A stretch of DNA of 64,000 bases from contig OX438742.1 of NCBI GenBank assembly GCA_949316235.1, positions 34,850,853 to 34,914,852 on the forward strand. The letters run 5' to 3'. Origin of the DNA: Oegoconia quadripuncta. Taxonomy: Eukaryota; Arthropoda; Insecta; Lepidoptera; Autostichidae. Positions 12,901 through 27,900 of this stretch are shown here, piece by piece (the stretch's first letter is position 1; the number at the start of each line of letters is the position of its first letter). A program made the translations under genes and the position numbers. Under the pieces are notes generated by a model, which searched no databases, was not told the origin of the DNA, and saw only the letters and a list, made by a program, of their open reading frames with translations.

Positions 12901-15900
12901 CGAATGTAAAAATGCATCAAGCGTGATGGCATATACTTTGTAAAATAATAAATGTATCATAAATAAAATATCTGGTATTATTTATCAGAATCTAGAAACT
13001 TCAGTAAGCCCTAAGTAGTACGAGTAGTGTAAAGAGTAATTAATTTCGATACGAAGGCACACTTTGCAAACAAGAGATCTAAATAAAAGATGTACAATAT
13101 TGTTACTTAACGTCTTGACATGTTCTGACATTAGTCAGTCAGAGTAATTTTTAAACTTGTTTGTGGTAAACTGAGCTACTTCCATGCATTAGTTCTTGTT
13201 CTGGGCTAAAATTAATATTTTTCTTCTTAAGCAAAAAAGAAGTACTACTTTCAACGAGCTCAAGTTTAGCTAAATTACGTAAAACTGCATTTTATAAGAG
13301 TCCATATGTGTATATTCTATTTGCTTGTTACCAGTTAAATTAAATTCAAGTGAAACGAAAAGGGTAAAAAAAAACACAGATCCCAACACATGTCTTCTTT
13401 CAGTTTTTTTATGTATTTTTTTGTTCATACTATAGTACCCATTTACCTGTATTGGCACAGGTCGGACTGCAGGTCTGAAGTTATAAAGTCCCTTCTTTCC
13501 AATTTGCAGCCAGTTGGCCAAGTCTATCGCATTGGAAATTGCTGTAGACAGCCCGACGATTCTGTGCTTTCGCGACGTCTCACTTTGAATAAAGTTCAAC
13601 CTAAATGGAAATAATATTTTAATGTGTAGGTAATTCAATAATCATATATAGGTTTACTTGATACCAAAGAGTATGCATGTACTCATGATTACAAACAACT
13701 TTTTGAAATTATTTACATATTTTATTATTTAAATTTTTGTCATCATAATCTTGACAAAAATTGACATGAAATTGACATTGGATGACATGTTGTGCCGACC
13801 CCACCTAGAGTGGGATAAGGGCAGGAAAATAATGATGACGATGAATCTTCTGTCCTGGTCCCAATTTAATTGGGGTCGGCGCAATACACTTTTTCTCCCA
13901 ATCACCTCTATAAGTCGTTACCTCCTCATTCACGCCCTCATTTCGTTCATATCATTCTTCACACAATCCATCCATCTTTTCCGTGTTCTTAGTCTTCCTT
14001 TCCAAGCATCGACATCAATATTCCTCACTCTCTTAGTAAAATGCGTTTCATTCCTCTCCATGACATGGCCATACCAACCTAAACCGTTTCCTTTCAACTT
14101 TTCTGTCATGGGTGCCACTAATAAACTCTGTCTTACATACTCATTCCTTATTTAACCATTCTCGTCACTCCACTCATCCATCTTCTTCATGGCCCAACAC
14201 TCCGATCCATACATTATGACAGGTATTTTTTTTTTCATTCTTTACCATTCTTCATTCCACTCACAGCTCTCTTCACTTCATCCACGCTAACCTTTCTCAC
14301 TAGTCCTACATTCACTGGTTTTTTCTCAAGCACACCACTCCTAATCACACTCCATCCAAAGTAATCACCAAATAACAGTTTACATGGTATTTAGTGATTA
14401 CTTCTTTTCTCGAACCACGTATTTGTTACTGCCAGATCGTATGCAGTAGCAGCTTGTAATAGGGTTTGTCCCTCAGTGTTGCGGTTCCCGAATAACCCGC
14501 CATGTACTCTTTGGATAACCCTCGCTCCTTTTACCCACGTGTCCATTAAAGTCCCCTCCTATGTAGAGCTCCTATTATTTAAATTTTTGATTAAATAAAT
14601 AAAGGGTTCAAGATAACAAATACAATTTATGCAAAAAAAACATTTTTTTAGCAATAATTCCTCCTAATAAACGAAAATTACGCACTACTACGGTTTGAGT
14701 GAGCCCGGTCAGTGAGTCAAAGAAAGCGCACCACGGTCGAACGATATTTGGCAGCACCGCCCATTGTTATTGTGTAACTCCATCGATATCGTCATCGATT
14801 ACGTTCTGACGTGCGATTGGTTGGCGCATCGCTCGCACAGCACAATGTCGTTTTCTCATTGCATCGTTATCAACAACGACATCGATGAAGTTACAGAATA
14901 ATGCGCCTGGTCTCATATCGAATCGAAGGCTTTCTCATAGTCCACAAACGCTGAATACTTGTACTTCTCGGTCTTCTTTAAAATCTGCCGTAGCGTGTGG
15001 ATGTGGTGTATGATAGCTTGTTCGGGAGGCTGGAAGCTTTGTGGTCAAGATGAAGTCCATCTCATTTCTCGTGGAACCATCGGAACTCACCCAGGTCCAT
15101 ATCCTTTGAGGCGGCTTCTGGAAGAAGGAGGTCTTCGCAAAGAGTCCCTCTTTTTCCAGGAAATCGGCCTAACACTGTCCCCTAGGGTTCCGACGTATAC
15201 ATCCGAAATTAGCCACTCTCAATTCCTCATTGCTTCTTTTGCCCAGCCTTGCGTTCAAGTGCCCCCATCACAACACTAAACTGAGTTTTCGAGGTATGTA
15301 TGGCTTTATAAATATCCTCATACATTACCTGTGTGTGTGTGAGCCATAATCGCCACGCTAAACAAGCGCGTTAGCGATCGCAACCTCGGGGGCTTTAGGC
15401 CAGTGACACTGCTGCCCATCACTGTACCAAGATGTTAAAAACCCTCTTCCTATCCATAAGTCTCCTTGTAAGAGACTCCCACGGGATTTAATGGGTTGAT
15501 TCTATTCTCCTCTGCCGGAAACCACACGGCCAATAATATACATAATAAATAATATTTTATATTACAAAGTGATAGAATCGTTTTAATGAAATAAAATATA
15601 ATATTGCTTTTTAAATGAGTGTTTCGTTTTGCCTATTTTATTATGGAATATTAATACCAAAAAGGGTAAAGAAAACAAATTGATGATGATAACTGCTAGT
15701 CTGTTAATAACCAGGGCGATGATGAGTGTAACATTAGTGTTTGTAGCTTTTGTCTTTCGCGCTTGCATAATATTGTATGGTATACGACTATATACGCCAA
15801 TTTTTAAATCGGAATGCGGAAAGCCAGTCGGATTTGATTCGGAATAAAAACCGTTCTTCAGACAAAAAAATATTTGTCCAATGTTTTCATTAGCACCCTG

Positions 15901-18900
15901 TATATTAGAATCAGATTTCACCTTGAGACTATAACCTCCAGCACAGGTCCTCTACTTTCACCAAGCAGATGTATTTCGTCAATTACAATCAGTGAGACAT
16001 CTTGCACGTATTCACGTGTTTGCCAGGAGCGACTGATCCCATCCCATTTCTCCGGTGTTGTTAATATGACGGCCGACCTCCGTATTGCATTGACGTCAGG
16101 ATTAACGTCACCTGAACAGCAAACAATATTGCAATATATTTGTTAGTATAAATCAAAAACACTGAAAAGGACTACAGAAAAAAGCACTGTACCTGTAAGC
16201 TCGACCACTTTCTTTCCCAACTTTAATTCGAATCTGTTTTTCCAATCCTTCATCCTCTCTTTAACGAGAGCTTTCATTGGTGCTATGTACACAACCTGAA
16301 ATTGATTTTTAAAATCTCTTTTGATCATATCTCTGAATTTATTAAATAACGTGAATAGTATGCCAGTTTATTAAAACACTGTCATGGGGGTTGCGGCAAA
16401 AAATGAGACCAATCAGTCTACTTGACTATTTATAATTTATTGCACACCGATACACATAAAAATAAAACCAGTTTGCTAGATATAGGATGTACAAAAGGTG
16501 CTAGTTTAACTCTATAAAGATTGTCGATGAAAGGGCACCACAGAATTAGGCTGTTCGCCATCGTCTGAGTTTTGTGGGTCCGACAATCGGGTGGTTTTAT
16601 TTACCGACTTTTATCACTAATTTTTTGACCTACTTTTTGTAGGGCATGTGCATTTCAATATTGCAATCTGTAGGTTTAATTTCATGCCGACAAAAAATTG
16701 GTCACCGTTACATTATGATTAAAGTAATTGGCGATAAACTAAAGAGTAAAATGTATGTGGAACTAATGCGGTGACGATATTCTGTTTACAAATTATAATA
16801 ATCTTTTTTGTACCTTGCCCTCGGGGAACATGTTGAACGCTCTGAACATGGCCACTTCTGCGGCTATAGTTTTGCCGGAGCCAGTGGGCGCACCGAGCAG
16901 TACATTGTGGTCAGTGTGGTACAGACAGTGGAAGATCTGGGTCTGGATTGGATTGAAGTGGCTGAAATTGTACAGCTCCTGGTATGACTGATTTTTTAGA
17001 GCCTTTATGGGTAGCGGTCGAAGATTTAACAGATCTGAAAATGTTCACAACATTGGATCACTTTATGAGCTCTTAGAATTCTCCTCCTAGGAAACGCTTA
17101 GCAGCACGCACTAATATTATAAATGCAAAAGTTTGGGTGTGTGTATGTTTATTACTTCTTTACGCCTAAACGGCTGGACAACTATTTATGCGACTTGTAT
17201 ATTTCGGAGGTACTATTTAGACACAGCAGTTTGGAATAAAATTTGTAATCTTAGTTAAAACAGTATCTGCGTATGAGAAATGAGGATTCCTGCATCAAAT
17301 AATGCGAATTCTCCCTAAAAATATTGAATTACTCTTAAATTACACTGGCACAAATTGTTTCCTTTGGGCTCTATTTGAGGACAAATAGCTGAATTCCATG
17401 ATAGGGTTCTAGCATCACTTAAGTTAAAATTCTTAAGAAGCTGTTTCGTTCCATAGTTGACCATTCAAATTGTGGAATTACTACCTACCTAGTATCCTAC
17501 GTTATATCATCATATCATCCCACTGCAATAAGTACATACTCATACATTGCCTTTTAACAGTCGAATTTTCGAGTGTATAAAATTTTTTTTTATTTCTCTA
17601 TACCAATCAAGCTCAGTAGCTGAGACCCAGTTTTAGATGGTTTAAGAACAAACTTACCTGTGTGAGGTGGATGTATTTCAGGCAGAATCAAATGTTGAAA
17701 TGATAGAGGCAGGACACTTTCTGACCCCAACCATCTATAAGACAAAAATATGAATAGTATGTTTTGATGAATAACATATATTTACACATTTAGCGAATCT
17801 AATGAGATGGCTTCACAGTGATATTTTATGAGAACTCAACAGAAATATTTTTTAAAGACAATTCTATAATATTTTATAAAAAATTTCACTATAAAAGTTG
17901 TATAAAAGGTTTTACAACAATTAATTTTGATAAAACATCTGTATCCCTGTCTCATATTCACCACCACAGCGCCAACACTGGCGGTGAATATTTTTCCTGA
18001 TTTCCGCCAGATACGTGATTACAGGCATGCTTAACACATTTTGTTATACACATGTTTTTTAAGGTCAATAATGTTCTAGTTTACAACCTGTGGGCCTACG
18101 GCGAATAATTTTGACGAAATTACGGACTCGAAGCACTTGCTTTTCGTTCGTATACACTTTGTTTTAACACGAAAGAATTAGTGTCATTTTTCGCTTATTT
18201 TTCGGATAAAAGAGAGCAACACGCTAAGGAGTCACATTCTAAAATGTTTATGGCAGAAATAAGATTTGTAAATTGAACAGAGAGCAAACACCTTTCATAA
18301 TGGGTGCTTCGGCAGGAGGGGCCTTTTATTCAAGAATTGGCCTGTCTGAAAATCTATCAGTAGAGTCTGTAACAACGGTAATATAAGGAATCACCTGTGC
18401 GACTACGATCCCATGGGCGTAAGGCTAAGGGATATCCCGAACCTGATGACTACATTCTTTTCCTCTAATTTGTAATATAAGACTTATGGGCAGTAGGAAA
18501 GGGGGAATGCAAGGGTAGCTCATAAAAGAGGGATCGGACTGGATTGAAGTGACATTGGGTAAATGCATACACATGCAAAGATCTACTCACAATAGCCAAG
18601 GCAATTGTTTGATATTTAAAATATACCTTGCGAGTTAGTAAAAGAGATGACTTTTTTCATACATACTACTATGAGAACGCAAAGAAAACGAATACGAGAT
18701 TAAATTGTTGTGCTAATAAGTGTAGTAGTTATATCTTTTTTTTTTGGAGTCAATTATTATCATAAACCTATTGTAATCGCGGTTGCACTAGGTGCGAAAT
18801 ATCGAAGAAAAGTTCTCGCAGTAGGTCCTTTGCTTAAGCGATACAAGAAATAGACGACAATATAGTATTTACCTTTCTGAAGTGGCTCTCACATAGTACT

Positions 18901-21900
18901 GCGGCGGTAATGGTTCCATGATGGGAATAGTAATTATTAGCTCATGAGGTTCCTTTTTCACTACCTAAAAATAAGGCCTTTACAGTGTAACGTACGTGAG
19001 ATCCAGTTTATCTGCTGAACTTAAGACATAACATCAAAAATGCAAAATGAAATAGCATTAGCAAAACCTGAATTTTGCATTAATATTTTGGGTTACCAAA
19101 ACTAGGGCAAGAGTGTATATAAATTATTGTTCTATGTTTCCACATATCAAGTAATACAGAGTAATGCATACCTGTCTCTTGGTGATAAGGAAATACTCGT
19201 GGTAATACATGGTGTCGGATTCAGGATCCTCAACCCATATCCAAAATGCCTCAGCACCTTGACTGTGTTGTTGGTCATTCCACCTGAAAGAACAAAGCGG
19301 CGCATGAATGCCCTGGTGCATTAAAATTACATAATGTTAAGTAATATTAATTAACAAAACGAACGGGCGGGTTTAAATTAAAGGTCAATTATTGTAGTAA
19401 TTTTAATTTGTATTCTTGATATAGATATGTGTTCTTTGTTTTGGATTGGATGCTTCTCTTAGTAGAATGCAAACTGTGAATTAAGTGTTTTATAACTTGC
19501 GCTCGTGTTTTTAGAGCCATCACTATGATTGGGCTCTAAATAACACTCGATGCAATTATAAATCAATTTACGTACCTGATGCTAGAATACAGAACCTAGA
19601 ATTCAGCTATTTTGCAGTGGCGTGCCTAGGGTTTCAGAGTAGGGCAAGCTCGAGTAATATTTGATTAATGATTTGTGGTTTTTACACCTTTAATGAAGTT
19701 AAATACATCTTGTTGCCTTTCTGTTCCATTTGTAGGTTCATATGCAATTCCTGGTACTATTTAAAGATCAATAAAGTTTAAAGTTGATGTTCCCGATCGA
19801 GTTTTTTTAATAAGGCAAAGGCATGTCGGGATTTTGGGCTTATATCAAGATACCGCCACTGCTATTTTGACAGTGCGGACAATGAACTTTTTGTCGGCCA
19901 GTCATAAAAATCTAGATCAAATAATTTTGTCCGCGAGGACACAATAGGACAAAAAAGTCCGACGGACAAAAAGACCGACGTCTGCGCTGCTCCTTTTCAC
20001 ATAGACATGTAAATAACTTCGTTGTTATTGAAGTATTATTTATGGGACTTGTGTAATTCGGTTGCACTATTTATGCACAGTTTTTGGGTTATAAATTATA
20101 ATCAAGAGGATTCCAACAACACGTGACGTCAGAAAACTCGCTTAAAATATTGAATTACTCTTAAACTACAGTGACACAATTTTTTTCCTTTGGCCACTAT
20201 TTCAGCACAATTTTATCAAAATAGCTGAATTCCACCTTGTGTATCAAAAGCCCCGTAGCATGACATCTTTGTCGCGCGCGATGTAAACGTGAGAGTGGGA
20301 TAGTTTGACAAGTGACAAACTTTTATCGCGCCTGCCATACAATCGTCTTTATCAACACCCTCACTCGTCCCCACTGTTGGGGGACAGCCTCCTCTCACTG
20401 AGAGAGGGTATGTGGCCCCATACCCGGCGGTTGGTAGTTTTTTATCAGACTGGTGGCCATTTGACAGTCAGTGTTTTTAAGCTACTAAGCCACCGACTTC
20501 TATTTAACGTGCCGTCAGAAAACGGAATCCCTCATACTAAAATGCCACTAAAGCGAATGCGACAGCGCCACGAGTGCTACAATAATTCAGTTTTATGATA
20601 TAACCATTCATTTACCTGAAATTGGGCGTGATTGTAAGCTTTATGCTAAGTACAGTTCTTGTAATGGGGTGCAAGGTTGCATTCAAATCCAGCAACGGAA
20701 ATTCATCAGCGCATTTCTTTATGTATTTGGCAAGTAATGGGTTGTGAATCAGATCACCTGTAAAATCAGTTATAATTGTATTGTACACACAAAACGTAAC
20801 CGAACTCTACATTATTTATGTTATGCATAAACATTACACATACCCAAGTCTTTCCAATCCATTTCCCTAATCTGCTCTGGTTTCAACATGGGATTTTCAA
20901 GACGGTTAAGATATTCAATGTTGAAGTTATCGAATTGCCTCATGTCGCTTAAGAAGTCCCATTGTTGAAGTTCCATCATTTTGGCCATTTTGAGATATAA
21001 TCCAGCCATAAACGCGTTGTTTTTGTGCAGTGTAATTTCAAATAGAGCCCTCACTATACGGACTGCGTTCTGGAATAATATATTAAAATGTCGTTTGCTA
21101 TATTAATTTTTTACTATAGTTAAAGGTTTACAGTTTAACACATGCAATATTAATAATAAAGAGTGTTGTTGAAGTAAGAGTATGGGGGTATGTGTGACAC
21201 TCTCGTCGTTAAGAAATAGTACTTCATGAAGAAATGATATTGTACTGGGAGTCGAATCCACGACCTCCGCTTTGGAAACATTCTTTTGTTTATATTGAGG
21301 CACGTAGGCGGTTAATAGTCTCTCTTTAGAGTAAAATATAAATAAGAATGCCATTTTCTTGAATGTTTCAAGTTATAACAAGCCTTTAATTGATTTAAGA
21401 TGATATTACTATAGTTAAAACTAAATTATAATATCATGACTTTCGAATGTGGTATATATTAAATTATTTAAATTCTAACCTGACTGATGTAAGTCATATC
21501 TGATTGAAGGGAGGATCCTAGAACCCGCCCTTTGGAGAGGAAAGTCTGAAGCAGTATATTGATTTTCCAATGTACATCCTCCGCGTCTGCGCCTTCTATA
21601 CTCTCTTCCGCATATTTCTCTCGTAACGTTCGTAATTCTGATAATTCTTCTCTTCTGACCTACAATAAAACAAAAATCAAAAGTTACTCGTATACATATA
21701 CCGGATGAGTTATTTTACCATATGGAAAAAAATAGGGCATATTAGTTAAGTGAAATAGAAGTTATTGGCATTGGTAGTTGAATTTTTTTTTCAAAAACGC
21801 ACGCGCCTGCCTTTGATTGATATACGACTGGGTTGATTTGTAGGGTTCCCATCATATGCAATTTATTTGGACTTCATATTTTCGCCAAGTTTCTTTATTT

Positions 21901-24900
21901 CATTAAATGATGTAATTACGTAAAATAGGCTACAAACGGGACCGTCAAATGACACAATTAACGCTTTATTCTATGATAGTTTTGAAAAAAATAAAACTAT
22001 CTATGCCAAAATACCTTCTATTTCACTTACCTAATATGCCCTATTTTTTTCCTTACGGTAAAAAACTCATCCAGTATTTTCTGGTCTATGGATATTGGAC
22101 AAGAAACTGATAGGGTTAATTGATTCCCAGTATTTACCTATAGCAATAAGAATCGTCAGTGAAGGAAATGGAAATTGGATAAATAATGTTAAGTAGAACA
22201 TTGCAGGTTGTTTTGATTTTTTAACAACAACAACAAACAAAATAAATTTATTTCATAGTGATACAAAATACAGTCGGTTAAATTTGATAGACACCATTTT
22301 GTGATCACTATTACTCCCATGCTCCACCCATAGCATACGGGAGCAACCATAGACGCAGAAAATGAAGTTTAGAATAACAATAAATAAAGGGAGTTAGGAT
22401 AATACCTGATCTTCCAAATTTATTTTATGAATAAAATAAATTGTTCCTCTGGTTCGTTATAGAGATAATAAATAATAAAGGGAATTAAAAAATATGTCAC
22501 CTTCCACGTTTATTTTAGGAGTGGAATACTTACTTTAAGTTGCTTAAAATCAGAGCACATAGAAACCATGTGGAGCACATGACCTTTAGTCATGGATTTG
22601 CGGACCATGGAATTGAATATTCTCATTGTTTCACATGTTATATAATAGTGACTCGCCGTGCGACCCAAAGCTGTGGAAAAAAGTAAAAGTTTTAGGTTCT
22701 GTAAAGGATTAAAATTGAGCCTTCACTAGGGGCTAATGTCGTGAGATATAGAACGCCCAGCTACCCAGATCTGTGGCACAGAGTAATAGTGAGGTTTAGA
22801 TTCAGTAAAGGATAAAATTATGCCTTCACTAGGGGCTAATGTCGTGAGATATAGAACGCCCAGCTACCCAGATCTGTGGCACAGAGTAATAGTGAGGTTT
22901 AGATTCAGTAAAGGATAAAATTATGCCTTCACTAGGGGCTAATGTCGTGAGATATAGAACGCCCAGCTACCCAGATCTGTGGCACAGAGTAATAGTGAGG
23001 TTTAGATTCAGTAAAGGATAAAATTATGCCTTCACTAGGGGCTAATGTCGTGAGATATAGAACGCCCAGCTACCCAGATCTGTGGCACAGAGTAATAGTG
23101 AGGTTTAGATTCAGTAAAGGATAAAATTATGCCTTCACTAGGGGCTAATGTCGTGAGATACAGAACGCCCAGCTACCCAGATCTGTGGCACAGAGTAATA
23201 GTGAGGTTTAGATTCAGTAAAGGATAAAATTATGCCTTCACTAGGGGCTAATGTCGTGAGATATAGAACGCCCAGCTACCCAGATGTGTGGCACAGAGTA
23301 ATAGTGAGGTTTAGATTCAGTAAAGGATAAAATTATGCCTTCACTAGGGGCTAATGTCGTGAGATATAGAACGCCAGCTATATAGCGCGTTGTCGTTGGG
23401 CATCGCACGAGTCGCCAGACATTTTATCTCAGTACATATTTCTGTAGTTGATTCTATCATATCGTCTTTCTTATATGTATTCCAGAAATACACATAGAAG
23501 TAATAATAATCTATAAGCTTGTTGCCGGACATGTCGTGCGAAGACGACGCACGGGACATTTGCCTCTTAGTGTTTCGTTTTAGTTACACTTATATTCATA
23601 CAAATTAAAGGAAAGGTGTGAATTTTCCGAATTAGTTTGGATGTTGGACGATTTAACCTCGCATTTACCAAAAAAATTAAGGTTCTAATGACCACTCACA
23701 AGTACTATTCAGGTCTTCGGTCTGTTCGTTGTAACGAATCATTTCTGTTTCGTCCAGCTCCAAAGCGGCGGCCTTGATTAGTTCCCGACGTTTCGCGTCC
23801 AACGACGGGTCGTCTTGCACGTCAGTGTAAGACAAACCATAGACCTGGGTAACAAAATCACCATTTAGTACTCTCCTCCTAGAGAGAATATCCCAGTTGT
23901 AATGGATGGTTTTGGTAAGGAGGCTGATATACAGGGTGTAATCGTTAAGTGTGCACAGGCGATTATTCCGTAACTATTATAGATATCAAAAAACTTTAAA
24001 CTGATATCGAGTACTTTACCTATTGAGTATAATGACATTAATAACTTTTAAAAATAAAACGAGAAATATCCAAAAAAATTATATTAAACACTCCCATACA
24101 TTTTATTTCTTAGTAAGTACAAAATTTTGTACCTGTTCAAAGCAGATGTCCGAAGTGACGTCCTCGTTGTGCAATACAATGATCCAGCTTACGTAAATAC
24201 GTACCAGAAGGAACTTCTCTATCTGGGTACTCTCTTCTGTAGGCAATAATGGCTGCCCTATTGTTACAATCATGTTTGTAGTACATTTTTAACATGTCCC
24301 TTTTTTCTGTATTGGAATATGCCATTTTTTAATTAATAAATGCAACAATCACGATTATTGACGCAAATTGAAAAAACGCAATAAATTGGCGGGAACGAGA
24401 ATCCGCGATAAAGAATTTGAATATAGAACGAACACCAAATAGTATCTCTTTTTTTTTGTTTTTATTTAGTATGTTGTTTTTCAGCCAGTTCAAATCAATG
24501 CGATATTGAAACAAGGTTTATTATTAATTTGAAGTGGTAAGATAATTAACCTACACGTGTATCTACTTGAAATTCATCACTATCATAATACATAATTATA
24601 AAATGATAAGGGTAAAATGAGTTGATGCTATTCCACTTAAAATAAGGAAACTAAAATCTCTACTATTTCATGCTAAATGTATGGGAGTGTTTAATGTAAT
24701 TTTTTTGGACATTTCTCGTTTTATTTTTAAAAACTTATTAATGTCATTTTACTCCTTAGGTAAAGCATTTTCGATATCAGTTTAAAGTCTTTTGATATCT
24801 ATAATAGTTACGGAATAATCGCCTGTGCACACTTAACGATTACACCCTGTATACCGGATGATTTTTTTTACCGTAAGGAAAAAAATAGGGCATATTAGGT

Positions 24901-27900
24901 AAGTGAAATAGTTTTAGTAGTAGTAGACTTTACCTGTGGGTTAATTTTCATTCGCACGAACAAATAGGTGTAACTCAACCACTCCACTGCTTCATCGATA
25001 TTTGTTACAGTACCAAGTGCAACCTGCAAATAATCGTAATAATTTAAAAATAAGTTAAATAGTATATTTCAATACAATTGCGGAAAGCCTGTCATTGCAA
25101 CTCGTTCCGACAAATGTCACCCGAGCCGAGGCGCACTCGAAGGTGAGGGTTGACAGTCGGAACGAGTTGCAATGACGGTTCCGCACGTGTACTGAACGAC
25201 TATTTTTAATACAGTTGCGAAAAAATTAAGCAATTTAATAAAATAATAAAAACACAATAAACTCAACTAACTAATCATTTATTTCTTACAAAAGTTATAA
25301 TTCACATATACATTGAAATTGGTACAGTTTTTTATAGTAACTGGGGAAGTTTTAGGTTGCATATTTACTGTTTGAGACAAACTATTATTAATTTCGTATG
25401 ATTGTTCATGTATATTTGTCAAAGGTGGTATACAATGGCGTTTGCTAGTTGATGGAATTGGATCTGATGAATTATCATTATCAACGAAGGTAGATGGACG
25501 AACGTTCTCTTCAGTATTGTCATGTGAAGGAGACGGACTGGACTTTAAATTAATGGATTGTGTGATTTTTTTAACAGTTTCTAGTTTGTTGTTTAATGAA
25601 TCAGCAATATAGCCTTCTGCAACTTTGTCTGACTTCCAACCTTCTAGTCGCTTTAAGGACGTCAAATTGGCTCCTGAATCTGCCAATAATGTAATAAGCT
25701 TGCGCTCAAAACTTCACATCTAAAATCACAGCAACCGTGCATGTGACAAACTTTTACTGAGGCAACCTTATACTGTTAGAAAGAGAATAAAATAACGTTT
25801 AATTAAAAAAAAATCAATTAAATAACTGATGAGGGTATATTAATAACGCTTGCTCGCATGTTTATACATGACAACTCCATAGTTATGCTGAAGGGAAAGT
25901 AGGCAACCTATATTTTTCCAGTTCCTTATGTTATGTTCTTTCAGATAATGGTCGATTTTTATAAATAACAAATCGGGGAAGTTAATTGAAAAACAATTAA
26001 TTTGGATTTACATTAATTAACCGTTTGGCCCGCGATTTAGCTAGGCAACCCATTTTCAATGTATTAATATATTCATTAACTAACATATTAATTTTGTTAT
26101 CGTCGAATAACAGATGAGGGTATATATTTCTATTGCCGGATCTTATACTATGGGTTTCAATATCTTTTAAAGTTATATTGGCTAACTCCTCTCTGCGGCA
26201 AGCTCCAACAACGCCAAAAATCAGCGCAACCTACAAAAAAAGGGATGTGATTAATATTTTTTAAAATAAGATAATGAGTGTATTTTACGATTTCGTAAAC
26301 TGAATACATACTAAAGAAAAATATAAGTACTTATTAATAAATTACCTTTGTGGCTAAATAACGATGATCGGGAGCTTCGTTCAAAAACCTTTCCACTTCA
26401 TTCGATGTTAATATTTTCGACTTTTTAGTTGTAAAACCGTCTGATTGTCGTTTTAAGAAAGCATTTAGTTTTGGGTATTCACTTATATCCACGTTGTTTC
26501 TTATTTTCAGCATACTTTTTATCATCGAAAACCTCGACCATAACGTAGAAGGTTTCAATTTTGCTGAGAGTTCGGAGAAGTACTACTCTGTGTAAAAAGT
26601 ATCGGGAATATGTCAATAAAAAGACCCGCGTAAAAGAGGTCGTTCTAATTTTTTTACTGCATGTTGGTAGCACTGTACTGATTTAGCGCGCAAAATTTGA
26701 GCGGGATCTGTCATTTAATTTGTTTTAAACTACACTTTTTGTTGGTCATAGTTTTGAGTCCTCGGCGATTTTTACAATGGAAAATATTGTTGAACAAAGA
26801 GTGTGCCTTAAATTTTGTGTTTCAAATGATATTTCATGTGGTGAATCACTAAAAATGGTGCGAAATACCTACGGCGAATCGTGTATATCGAAAACAAGGG
26901 CTTATGAATGGTATAAGGCTTTTAAAGAAGGCCGAGAAGTAGTAGTAGACTTGCCTCGTTCTGGTAGACCTTCAACCGCTACGACCAAAGAAAACATCGA
27001 CAGAATCAAGAAGCTAGTGCTCGAAAATCGACGTATGAGTCTGAGAGAGTTGGCTAGTGAGGTGAACATATCTTTTAAGTCCGTCCACAACATTCTCATT
27101 GACATTTTAGGCATGAAACGCGTCGCCGCTCGACTAGTTCCAAAAGAGCTCAATTTTGTTCAAAAAGCGCAGCGAAAGCATGTCGCTGAAGACATGGTTT
27201 CCCGAGCTTCTACGGATCCGACCTTTATGAAACGTATAATAACTGGCGACGAGACATGGGTTTATGAGTACGACATGCAAACAAGCCAACAGTCTTCAGA
27301 ATGGCGTCTCGAAAACGAGCCGAAACCCAAAAAACCGCGGCAAAGTCGCTCCAAAATCAAGGTGATGCTGACAATTTTTTTTGACTACCGTGGTGTGGTT
27401 CACTCCGAATTCCTTCCAGAGGGAGAAACAGTGAATAAAGAATATTATTTAGGCGTCATGAAGCGTTTGCGTGAGAGTATCCGCCGAAAACGTCCAGATT
27501 TGTGGCAATACAACTCATGGATGCTGCACCATGATAATGCACCATCACACACAGCCATTATAGTGAAAGAGTTTTTAGCGAAAAATTCAACAAAAGTTCT
27601 CGACCAAGCACCGTATTCACCTGATATGGCTCCGTCTGACTTTTTTTTATTTCCCAAGTTAAAATTACCACTTCGAGGAAAACGTTTTGAGTCGATAGAA
27701 GCCATAAAAGAAAATTCGCTGAATGAGCTAAAGGCCATACCGCAAATAGCCTATGAAAAATGTATGGAAGACTGGGTGAAGCGGTGGAGATGTTGTATTG
27801 CAAGCGATGGGGCCTACTTTGAAGGCGATAAAATAAATTTAGATGAATAATTTGTATTTTTTGTTTTATTGACAAATTCCCGATACTTAGTACACTGAAT

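Noticed and set aside
22664..23376. Possible CRISPR-like array
   Set aside because: Direct head-to-tail 103-bp units with no unique spacers, in a eukaryotic intron.
23344..23559. 71-codon minus-strand ORF beside the tandem array
   Set aside because: It overlaps the repeat and shows no motif; inside an intron.
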